From positions 1 to 8,399 of the forward strand of contig CAYQAS010000156.1 in NCBI GenBank assembly GCA_964415525.1: a stretch of 8,399 nucleotides of DNA, given 5' to 3'. The DNA is from CAZPUI01 sp964415525. GTDB taxonomy: Bacteria > Acidobacteriota > Holophagae > Holophagales > Holophagaceae. Under the pieces are notes generated by a model that did no database searches, was not told the DNA's origin, and was given only the letters and a program-made list of their open reading frames with translations. Shown piece by piece: positions 1 to 6,209 of the stretch (position 1 is the first letter of the stretch; the number at the start of each line of letters is the position of its first letter). The translations under genes were made by a program, and so were the position numbers.

Positions 1-1
1 C

Positions 2-952
2 GCCAGCTTCGACGTGGCCTCCTGGAACGAGTTCATGACGGTCTACGCGAACATCGCCGACATGGAGCCCGCGGCCCGGGACCACTACGTCTGGGACAAG
101 ATCATCTTCGCCAACACGATCAAGGACCGGCACACCTTGGCCAAGATCAAGCCGTACAAGCCGCTTATGACCTTCGACAACGAGGCGGAGCTGCACAAGA
201 TCAAGACTCACTGCGACACGGCCGGGGTCGTGCTGCGCCTGCGGGTGCCGGACGTGGGCTCCCAGGTGGAAATGGCCTCGAAGTTCGGCTGCGATCCCGG
301 TGAGGCCCTGGGCCTGCTGCAGAAGGCCCACGAACTGGGCCTCAAGGTCGAAGGCCTGAGCTTCCATGTGGGCAGCCAGTGCACCCACTTCGACAACTAC
401 ACGAACGCCCTGGACATCTGCGCCAGCATCTACCAGGAAGCGAAGCAGCACGGCATCCACATCGACTTCATCGACATGGGCGGCGGCTGGCCCGTCCCCA
501 TGGGCCCGGACACTCCCAGCTTCGAGAAGCTGGCCGCCATCATCAACGCCGAGCTCGACCGCCACTTCCCGCCTGAGGTCCAGATCGCCGCGGAACCCGG
601 CCGCTTCATGGTGGCCACCGCCGGCACCCTGGTAACGGAGATCATCGGCAAGGCCCGCCGTGACGGAAAGCTCTTCTACCACATCAACGACGGCGTCTAT
701 CACACCTTCAGCGGCGTCGTGTACGACCACTGGATTCCCAACTTCACCGCCCTCAAGGACGGCCCGAAGGAGGTCGTCGCCGTCGTCGGTCCCACCTGCG
801 ACAGCTTTGACAAGATCAGCACCAGCGAGCTGCTGCCCGGCAACCTGGAGATCGGCGACTTCCTCGTCACCACCGACATCGGCGCCTATTCCAGCGCCAG
901 CAGCACCCACTTCAACGGCTTCGACCCCGCAACGATCTACCACAAGCGGTAA
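2..952 (+). CDS. Ornithine/lysine decarboxylase, PLP fold III (5' partial)
   Basis: The frame is open from the left edge, so the start lies outside the window. About 70-90 N-terminal residues, including the PLP-binding lysine of the YAVKAN-type motif, are missing. The visible 316 residues begin with ASFDVAS, which follows that lysine in this family. Further motifs, numbered from the first visible residue, are FHVGSQC (121-127), the PLP-phosphate loop DMGGGWP (158-164), AEPGR (197-201), GPTCDSFD (263-270) and GAYSSAS (294-300). The Cys-Asp of GPTCDSFD is the inter-subunit active-site pair of ornithine decarboxylase; diaminopimelate decarboxylase has Cys-Glu there, so LysA is unlikely. Members are cytosolic homodimers that decarboxylate ornithine to putrescine, and some also use lysine to make cadaverine; the sequence does not decide between substrates. 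The gene is convergent with the M20 hydrolase and ends just before a strong terminator. Confidence 0.9.
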   Translation, partial: ASFDVASWNEFMTVYANIADMEPAARDHYVWDKIIFANTIKDRHTLAKIKPYKPLMTFDNEAELHKIKTHCDTAGVVLRLRVPDVGSQVEMASKFGCDPGEALGLLQKAHELGLKVEGLSFHVGSQCTHFDNYTNALDICASIYQEAKQHGIHIDFIDMGGGWPVPMGPDTPSFEKLAAIINAELDRHFPPEVQIAAEPGRFMVATAGTLVTEIIGKARRDGKLFYHINDGVYHTFSGVVYDHWIPNFTALKDGPKEVVAVVGPTCDSFDKISTSELLPGNLEIGDFLVTTDIGAYSSASSTHFNGFDPATIYHKR

Positions 953-974
953 CGCTCTCGACGCAGCGATCATG

Positions 975-1003
975 GAAGGAGCGCCTCGGCGCTCCTTCTT
1001 TTC
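975..1003 (+). terminator. Rho-independent terminator of the decarboxylase gene
   Basis: A perfect 10-bp inverted repeat, GAAGGAGCGC (975-984) and GCGCTCCTTC (989-998), encloses a four-base loop CTCG and is followed by TTTTC on the plus strand. It begins 22 bases after the decarboxylase stop. The hairpin would also form in the opposite transcript, but that strand has no T-run after it, so it should mainly serve the plus-strand gene. The M20 stop at 1006-1008 sits three bases beyond, so the convergent genes are packed as tightly as the terminator allows. Confidence 0.87.
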
Positions 1004-1005
1004 AT

Positions 1006-2193
1006 TCAGGCGAGGTCCGCCGCCAGATCTTCCGCCGCGGACAAGAGCACTGCGGTGAAATCCGTCAACAGGGACTCGTCCACATCGAACCGCGGGTTGT
1101 GATTGGGGAAAGCGAGACCTCGCTCCGGGGCGCTGGTGTTCATGAGCCAGAAGCAGCCTGGCACCCGCTGAAGGTAGTAGGCGAAGTCCTCACCCGCCAT
1201 CACGGGCCGATCCAGGGTCACCACACGATCTGCACCGAGCACCGCCGCAACGGCGGCCTGAACCGTTCGGGTCACACTCCCGTGATTGACCACGGGGGGA
1301 TAGCCCCCCAGCCAACGGAAGTCGAAGGTCAATCCGTGGAGCCCGGCGATGGCGGCGCCAATCTCGCCGATGCGCCGCTGCAGCTGCTCACGGACCTCAG
1401 GATGCAAGCTGCGGGCGGTGCCCTTGAAGTCCGCACGCTCGGGTATGACCGTGTGACTGCTGCCCGCCTGGACGGCGCACAGCGACACCACGGCGGGCCG
1501 GGACTGATCCAGCTCTCGAGCGCGGAAGGCGTTCAACGCCATGGCGAAGGCCGCGAAGGCGGAGATGGGATCCGGGCTCTGGTGAGGCGCGGATCCGTGA
1601 CCGCCAGAGCCCAGGAAGGCCCCTTCAAAGCGGTCGGACGCCGCCATCACCGGACCCACCAGAAAACCCACCGCCCCGGGCGCGAGGCCATCCGCGAGCA
1701 TCCCCACATGCCCCCCAACGATCGCCTGGACCCCTTCCAGCACCCCTGCCTCGAGGAGCGGCAGGGCGCCGTAGCAGCCTTCCTCCCCGGCCTGGAACAC
1801 CAGACGGACGCGAAAGGGCAGCCGTCCCGCCTGATGGGTCTCTGCCAGCAAGGCCGCTGCCCCCAGCAGTGCCGCCGCATGGGCATCGTGTCCACAGGCG
1901 TGCATGGCCCCCGCATGCGTGGAGGTCCACGGAAGGCCGGTTTGTTCGACCACGGGAAGCGCATCCAGATCCGCCCGCAGGGCAATGCAGGAGCCACGAT
2001 CCCCCACGTCCGCCCAGAGGCTCGAGCCCACCCGGCGTGGTTCGAGCCCCAAGGCCTGCAGCTCCCCGGCGACATAGGCCGAGGTCAAAGGCAGCTCCAA
2101 ACCGATTTCTGGGATGCGATGAAGCGCCCGTCGGTGGCGAATGATGGCGCTTGAAACCGACTTCACGCGTTCCAGGGGAAAGAGCCGCGTCAT
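1006..2193 (-). CDS. M20-family metal-dependent amidohydrolase (N-acyl amino acid / hippurate hydrolase type)
   Basis: This 395-residue protein has the length and motif order of the M20D amidohydrolases, which remove acyl groups from N-acyl amino acids or related amides using two metal ions. Visible elements are ALRADLDALP (71-80), HACGHDAH (98-105; Cys100 and His102 as likely ligands), GEEG (136-139; Glu137 catalytic, Glu138 ligand), GGHVG (160-164), GGHGSAPH of the dimerisation domain (197-204), MAGEDFAYY (332-340) and a C-terminal HNP (His365). There is no signal peptide, so it should be cytoplasmic. The start is ATG with GGTGAGG five bases upstream. That ribosome-binding site includes the TGA of the preceding gene, so it is the last gene of a three-gene operon and probably translationally coupled. 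The exact substrate (acetyl-, benzoyl- or indoleacetyl-amino acid) cannot be read from the sequence. ArgE and DapE belong to other M20 subfamilies and fit less well. Confidence 0.9.
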   Translation of the reverse strand: MTRLFPLERVKSVSSAIIRHRRALHRIPEIGLELPLTSAYVAGELQALGLEPRRVGSSLWADVGDRGSCIALRADLDALPVVEQTGLPWTSTHAGAMHACGHDAHAAALLGAAALLAETHQAGRLPFRVRLVFQAGEEGCYGALPLLEAGVLEGVQAIVGGHVGMLADGLAPGAVGFLVGPVMAASDRFEGAFLGSGGHGSAPHQSPDPISAFAAFAMALNAFRARELDQSRPAVVSLCAVQAGSSHTVIPERADFKGTARSLHPEVREQLQRRIGEIGAAIAGLHGLTFDFRWLGGYPPVVNHGSVTRTVQAAVAAVLGADRVVTLDRPVMAGEDFAYYLQRVPGCFWLMNTSAPERGLAFPNHNPRFDVDESLLTDFTAVLLSAAEDLAADLA

Positions 2194-2198
2194 ACCAG

Positions 2199-2205
2199 CC
2201 TCACC
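2199..2205 (-). promoter_or_regulatory. Ribosome-binding site overlapping the upstream stop codon
   Basis: On the minus strand GGTGAGG stands five bases before the ATG of the M20 gene. The TGA inside it (2201-2203) is the stop codon of the TPR-metalloprotease gene. Ribosomes finishing the upstream gene therefore terminate on the next gene's Shine-Dalgarno, which favours coupled translation and supports the chosen start at 2193. Confidence 0.75.
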
Positions 2206-3916
2206 GCTTTCCCAGTTTCTCGATGAGGGCGTACAGCGCGGGATCCCGCTCCAGCAGTTCCTTCCTTGTGTGTCCGTAGGTGATCTTCTGGTCGGGGAGC
2301 TTCTCCTCGGAAACGTAGGCCTCGAGCCCGACCGCGAAGTATTCCATCTCGTTGCTGTCGCTGTAGAAGTCCAGGGTGCGCCGCGCCTTCTTTCCCTGTT
2401 CGTAGAGCCGGGTGATCTCGGCCTTCAGGTCCTGCGGCAGCTGGCCGTGAACCTGATGGGCGAACTCGTGGGCGAGGACGTTGAAGCGGAGGTATTTCAC
2501 GTCCCGCTGCCACTCCGCACCTGCAGCGGCATGGGCGCCTCCGACCCCCTTCACGTCGTCCCAGATGCGGCCATCGAACGTGCGCTCGCCCTTGAGTTCG
2601 GCTTGATGCGGCGCCTGGAAGAGCCGGTGGTGGAAGGGGAAGATGTGGAACGTCAGCGCGCGTTCCTTCAGCAGCGGGAGCCAGACTGCCAGGGGCTTCA
2701 CGGAGAGGCGCACGATCTTCTGGAGTTCCGCATCCAACGCTGGGTATTCCGGAAAGACCTCCCTCATGGCCGGGGGCTCCGGCGCGTCCTGAGCATCGAA
2801 GCGGGCGAAGGCCGCCTTGAGACGTACATTCGCGGCATCTCGCCGCCGCAACAGACTCATGGCCATGCCGTAGTGGGCCTGTCCGTGGCCGGGATCCACC
2901 GCCAGAGCCTGCTGGAACAGCACCTGGGCGCGGTCAAAGCGTTCCTGGATGTAGAGCGCGCTCCCCAGGCCCACGAGCGCATCGGGATGACGGCCATCCA
3001 GCGCCAGCGCCTTCTGGAAGGCCGCTTCCGCCGCCTCGGGCCGACGGGCCGTGAGCGCCGCATCCCCCGCCTTCAGGGCGTCCTTCATGGCCTGGAGATC
3101 GCCGCCCTGGAGCTCCGTGGTGGCATCACGAGCCTGGGAGAGGCTCCAGCCGTTCCCCAGGGACGTGTGGGCGGTGCGGTTGGTGGGGTTCAGCCGCAGG
3201 GCCAGTCGGGCCTCCTCGTAGCCTTCCTTCGGCTTCTGTTCGCCGCGCATCAACACGTCTGCCAGCACCACCCGGGCCTCGTCATCCAGAGGATCCGCCG
3301 CCACCGCCTTCCTCGCACAGGCGGCCCAGCCTGCATTCTCCTGGCGCACCCGATGCACGAGCGCCAGCACTCGCCAGGCCCGGCTGCGGTTGGCATCCTT
3401 GGCCAATGCCGCCTTCAGGTGCCGCTCGGCATCGGCATATCGATCCTCCCAATACGCGATTTCCCCCAGGCCTTCCAGCGCCTCTGCATCCTCCGGAAGC
3501 CGCTTGAGCCGCACCTTCAGCAGCCCTTCGGCCTTCGAATAGTCCATGGTGTCCATGGCCAATTCGACCTCCAGTCGTTCCGTGGCCGCATCCGGAGCCC
3601 GCTTTCGCAGGCGGGCCATCAGCTGCAAGGCCTCGGGAAGGCGATGGGTGCGCCGGTAGGCACGAATCTGCGCCTGGAGCACCGCGGGCGACTCGGGGTT
3701 CAGGCCCAGCAGGGTCATCAGCAGGGCGTCGGCCTCCGCCATGCGCCCCACCCGTGCGAGGCCGTCCACCCGCGCCAGGGCCGCCTCCAGACCCGGCTGA
3801 CGCTCCAGCTCCAAAAGCCGGGTTTCGAGTTTCTGGCCGGCCTCGGGGAGGGCCTGCCCGAGGAGGCCGAGACCCGCGAGGACAAAGGGAAGAAGGACGG
3901 GACGGAAGGGCGGCAT
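2201..3916 (-). CDS. Secreted TPR protein with C-terminal lethal-factor-like (ATLF-type) zinc metallopeptidase domain
   Basis: 571 residues in three parts. Residues 1-22 look like a signal peptide (Arg5, hydrophobic run, possible cut after GQA). Residues about 47-350 are tetratricopeptide repeats, roughly seven or eight helix pairs; the clearest are near 143-176 and 313-346 (ALxxDP endings), with an atypical insert near 250-282. The C-terminal part holds HEFAH (483-487), then Tyr518 and NEMEYFA (522-528). In anthrax lethal factor the zinc site is HEFGH, with a catalytic Tyr seven residues before the ligand Glu in NEAEFFAE; here Tyr518 and Glu525 have the same spacing, and a short helical tail follows as in that family. 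This suggests an active gluzincin. Substrate is unknown; the TPRs may bind protein partners. The ATG has GGAG five bases upstream. The gene starts 22 bases after the M3-like gene and ends on the next gene's ribosome-binding site. A non-catalytic TPR protein is the alternative but would not explain the conserved site. Confidence 0.82.
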   Translation of the reverse strand: MPPFRPVLLPFVLAGLGLLGQALPEAGQKLETRLLELERQPGLEAALARVDGLARVGRMAEADALLMTLLGLNPESPAVLQAQIRAYRRTHRLPEALQLMARLRKRAPDAATERLEVELAMDTMDYSKAEGLLKVRLKRLPEDAEALEGLGEIAYWEDRYADAERHLKAALAKDANRSRAWRVLALVHRVRQENAGWAACARKAVAADPLDDEARVVLADVLMRGEQKPKEGYEEARLALRLNPTNRTAHTSLGNGWSLSQARDATTELQGGDLQAMKDALKAGDAALTARRPEAAEAAFQKALALDGRHPDALVGLGSALYIQERFDRAQVLFQQALAVDPGHGQAHYGMAMSLLRRRDAANVRLKAAFARFDAQDAPEPPAMREVFPEYPALDAELQKIVRLSVKPLAVWLPLLKERALTFHIFPFHHRLFQAPHQAELKGERTFDGRIWDDVKGVGGAHAAAGAEWQRDVKYLRFNVLAHEFAHQVHGQLPQDLKAEITRLYEQGKKARRTLDFYSDSNEMEYFAVGLEAYVSEEKLPDQKITYGHTRKELLERDPALYALIEKLGKR

Positions 3917-3927
3917 GGGGACTCCGG
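3913..3927 (-). promoter_or_regulatory. Translation start region of the TPR-metalloprotease gene (copy 1 of a shared 15-mer)
   Basis: On the minus strand CCGGAGTCCCCATGC contains the GGAG Shine-Dalgarno, a five-base TCCCC spacer and the ATG at 3916. The identical 15 bases occur at the start of the preceding gene (6020-6034). It lies in the 22-base gap between the two metallopeptidase genes. Confidence 0.7.
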
Positions 3928-3938
3928 GGGCGATCCGT

Positions 3939-6023
3939 TCAGCGCTTCACGTGCTTGAGGGCATCAGCCGTGGCCTCCAGCAGGGCCTCGGCGCCCACGG
4001 GCTGGCCCGTCGCCTGGGTCATCCAGGCGTCTGGCGTCAGACGTCCCAGGCGACACATGCGCTCCACCTCGGCGCCCAGGCTGCGGGTCTTCTCGAGATA
4101 TCGGTCGATCTGGAAGGCGATGAGGTGGCCCAGCGGGTAGTCCGCGAGGTAGAGACGCTCGTTGACCATGTGGCTGTAGATGCCGAGCAGCAGGCTGTCC
4201 TGGGTGGCCATCACCGGCCCGTACGTGCGCTGCCACTCGGTCTTCGCAAAGCCCACCAGCGCCTCCTTGAACTGGGCGGGCGTGGCATTGGGTTTCGCAT
4301 AGAGCCAGCGCCAGGCCTCCATTTCCACCAGCGCGACGGAGCAGATTTCGAGCGTCTGCCAGAACTCGTGGAGCACCTTCTCCGCCTTGGCCTGAGCATC
4401 CGGCCCAGGCTGGCCCAGCAGGCGGAGATCGCGGGCCTGGAAGGTGAAGGCCATCGCCTCCGTGAAGGCGTTGTTCGGCACCCCACTCAGCATCCAGTGA
4501 TCCATGCCGTCCAGACTGAAGGTCTGTTCCACGTTGTGGCCCAGTTCGTGGACGGCGATGTTGAAGCCCTTGTAGTCCATGCCGCCGTCGCCCACGCGGG
4601 TGCGCAGCCGGGCCTTGTCGCCCCGGCGCACGGCGCCCATGGCGTGACCGCTGCCCCGGGCCGGATCCACGGCGATGCGCGCCGCCAGCCACTCCGCCTT
4701 GTCCCGGGCGAAGCCGATGCCCTCGATGATGTTCGGCAGGTCCTTCTCGAAGGCAGCGGCGTTGGGGTATTTGGCCCGCACCTGGGCGTCCAGCTTGCGT
4801 TCATCGAGCTGGGCCCCGGGCTTGAAGCCGGCGAACCAGAGGTCGAAGGGCTCCAGCTTCCGCTTGAGCCGCGCCTCGATGACCTTGGCCACCTCCTTCA
4901 CCAACGGCGATCGGCAGACGCTTTCCAGGATCGCCTTCACCCGGGCCTCCGGCATCTGGCGCTCGCCTTCGAAGCGGCGCAGGAGGAAGGTGGGCGCGGC
5001 GGGGCTGTAGGGATCCTCCAGGCGCGCCGTGCGGAAGTTCTCCAGGATCTTCGCGTAGCGCGTGTCAGGCTCCGGTGCCGCATCGACCTTTCCGTTTTCG
5101 GGAAGCGCGCGAGGCGAATCCTTGACGGGCGTGGCGGCGACCATGGCGGGCGCGTAGGGGCTCCAGTCCACCAACGGGTTGTCGATCACGACCGCGGGCA
5201 CTTCCTGGCGCACAACGCGGGTCATCAGCTCCTGAATGAGCCGCTGCCGTTCGAGGCCGTCCTTGCCATTTGCATACTGCCCCTTGATCTCGTCCCGCAG
5301 GTTCCAGTGGCTGAGGAGGCACATGCCCTCGGGGAAGAGACGGCGCCCCTTCGCGTCAAGCAGGTGGTGCATCCAGAAGTTGTAGCCGGAGACATAGCCC
5401 CCCGCATCGCTGTAGGCCTGCGCCTGCTCCAGGCGCACGGAGGCGGTCACCCGGGAGGTGAAGCGCTCCGCGAGGCGCGTCTCGGCCCACTGGCGACGGG
5501 TCCACGTGCCACCCTCCTTCAGCCGCTGCTCCAGGCTGGTGACGGGGAAGTTGAGCAGGACCGCGAAGGCCAGCTTGTTGGCGAAAAAGTCGTCCTCCAG
5601 GTGGGCCGAGGGTTCATAGCCCGCCGTGAGCGGATCCACGGAAAGCAGCGGCCCCTGCTGAATGTCCGCGCCCCAGCGCAGATCCCGGCCGATTTCCGCC
5701 ATGTGCCCATAGACGCTCTCCAGGACGAAGGCGAGGCGGCCGTACAGCTGATCAAGGGCAGGACCGGAGGGTGTGAAGTGCTCCCGGACGAAGGCGCCAT
5801 AGGCCTTCGCATCGCCATCCTCCGCCCGCCAGAAATCCGCGGTCTGCTTGAGCCCCAGCGCAATGCGGGCCCGCTGGCCCTCACCGTGCCGGGCGACGAG
5901 ATCTCGCAACGCCGCATCCCGTGCGGATTCCAGGGCCGACGCGGGGAGGGCCCGGGGCGGCTCCGCAGCGGAGGCGGAAAGGGCGGAAGCGGCAAGCAGG
6001 CAGGTCAGGGCGGTGGCGCGCAT
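3939..6023 (-). CDS. Secreted M3-like HEXXH metallopeptidase
   Basis: With the start at 6023 this is a 694-residue exported protein. Residues 1-20 form a clear signal peptide (Arg2, an Ala/Leu-rich core, cut probably after SAA). The zinc motif HELGH lies at 492-496. A second conserved block, VPNNAFTEAMAF, puts a candidate third ligand, Glu522, 26 residues after the second His, the spacing seen in M3 oligopeptidases of clan MA(E). The large mostly helical region before it and the Tyr-rich C-terminal part (YPLGHLIAFQID near 629-640) fit an M3-like fold, but similarity is loose and the protein may belong to an unnamed relative. A Pro/Lys/Glu-rich stretch around 290-325 looks like a linker. An in-frame GTG at 6056 and ATG at 6053 would add 10-11 residues before the signal peptide; 6023 is preferred because GGAG stands five bases upstream. 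It heads the operon and probably degrades peptides in the periplasm or outside the cell. Confidence 0.82.
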   Translation of the reverse strand: MRATALTCLLAASALSASAAEPPRALPASALESARDAALRDLVARHGEGQRARIALGLKQTADFWRAEDGDAKAYGAFVREHFTPSGPALDQLYGRLAFVLESVYGHMAEIGRDLRWGADIQQGPLLSVDPLTAGYEPSAHLEDDFFANKLAFAVLLNFPVTSLEQRLKEGGTWTRRQWAETRLAERFTSRVTASVRLEQAQAYSDAGGYVSGYNFWMHHLLDAKGRRLFPEGMCLLSHWNLRDEIKGQYANGKDGLERQRLIQELMTRVVRQEVPAVVIDNPLVDWSPYAPAMVAATPVKDSPRALPENGKVDAAPEPDTRYAKILENFRTARLEDPYSPAAPTFLLRRFEGERQMPEARVKAILESVCRSPLVKEVAKVIEARLKRKLEPFDLWFAGFKPGAQLDERKLDAQVRAKYPNAAAFEKDLPNIIEGIGFARDKAEWLAARIAVDPARGSGHAMGAVRRGDKARLRTRVGDGGMDYKGFNIAVHELGHNVEQTFSLDGMDHWMLSGVPNNAFTEAMAFTFQARDLRLLGQPGPDAQAKAEKVLHEFWQTLEICSVALVEMEAWRWLYAKPNATPAQFKEALVGFAKTEWQRTYGPVMATQDSLLLGIYSHMVNERLYLADYPLGHLIAFQIDRYLEKTRSLGAEVERMCRLGRLTPDAWMTQATGQPVGAEALLEATADALKHVKR

Positions 6024-6034
6024 GGGGACTCCGG
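6020..6034 (-). promoter_or_regulatory. Translation start region of the M3-like peptidase gene (copy 2 of a shared 15-mer)
   Basis: Same 15 bases as at 3913-3927, again placing GGAG five bases before ATG. This match is the main reason for choosing the start at 6023 over the in-frame GTG at 6056 or ATG at 6053, neither of which shows a comparable upstream purine-rich site. Confidence 0.7.
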
Positions 6035-6209
6035 CGATTTCCCAGTGAAACATCACGCATCAACTCGAACCAGCCCGATACCCGCCCTCCCGACAAAGTG
6101 GCAGGAGAAGCCTGCACGCAGCGCCCGGCCTGATTGTTGCCCGGAAGCTTGAGGCCCGCCCCTGAGGCCGGGCCCCACCCCCCATGGAATCCCGATGCAT
6201 CAGGACGGG
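6024..6209 (-). other. Intergenic region between the S37 peptidase and the metallopeptidase operon
   Basis: These 186 bases must hold the 3' end of the S37 transcript and probably the promoter of the operon. A GC-rich inverted repeat (GGCCCG at 6153-6158 and CGGGCC at 6169-6174) could be a weak terminator but has no T-run after it on the minus strand. A second small hairpin (GCAGG/CCTGC, 6101-6115) is similarly weak. A 16-base near-palindrome lies at 6190-6205. No convincing -35/-10 pair was found on the minus strand, so the S37 gene could also read through into the operon. No open frame here looks real. Confidence 0.5.
6151..6176 (-). terminator. Possible weak hairpin terminator after the S37 gene
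   Basis: Six-base arms GGCCCG and CGGGCC enclose a ten-base loop, with one further outer G-C pair across an A/C mismatch. It starts about 34 bases past the S37 stop in the direction of transcription. It lacks a U-tract, and GC-rich DNA makes such repeats by chance, so this call is tentative. Confidence 0.3.

Noticed and set aside
2..952. Functional link between the decarboxylase and the M20 hydrolase as an ornithine-supplying pair
   Set aside because: The genes are convergent, separated by a strong terminator, and the M20 protein is not of the ArgE (acetylornithine deacetylase) subfamily by its motifs.
1294..1309. Perfect GGGGGG/CCCCCC hairpin with a four-base loop
   Set aside because: Lies inside the M20 coding sequence, encoding Gly-Gly-Tyr-Pro-Pro, and is explained by codon choice. 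No T-run or other regulatory context.
1099..2154. 351-codon plus-strand open frame opposite the M20 gene
   Set aside because: In-register shadow; the minus strand carries every M20 motif.
2141..3958. 605-codon plus-strand open frame opposite the TPR-metalloprotease gene
   Set aside because: Also in codon register with the real gene and explained by the same codon avoidance; it overlaps three genes and has no coherent domain.
6061..6150. Possible sigma-70 promoter for the metallopeptidase operon (TTGTCG and TATCGG or AACAAT-like hexamers)
   Set aside because: The hexamers do not pair at 16-18 base spacing on the minus strand, so no promoter call is made.
3915..6152. 745-codon plus-strand open frame opposite the M3-like peptidase gene
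   Set aside because: It is exactly in codon register with the minus-strand gene. In that register antisense stops arise only where the real gene uses TTA, CTA or TCA, which this GC-rich genome avoids. The translation shows no recognisable domain, while the minus strand has a signal peptide and zinc motif.
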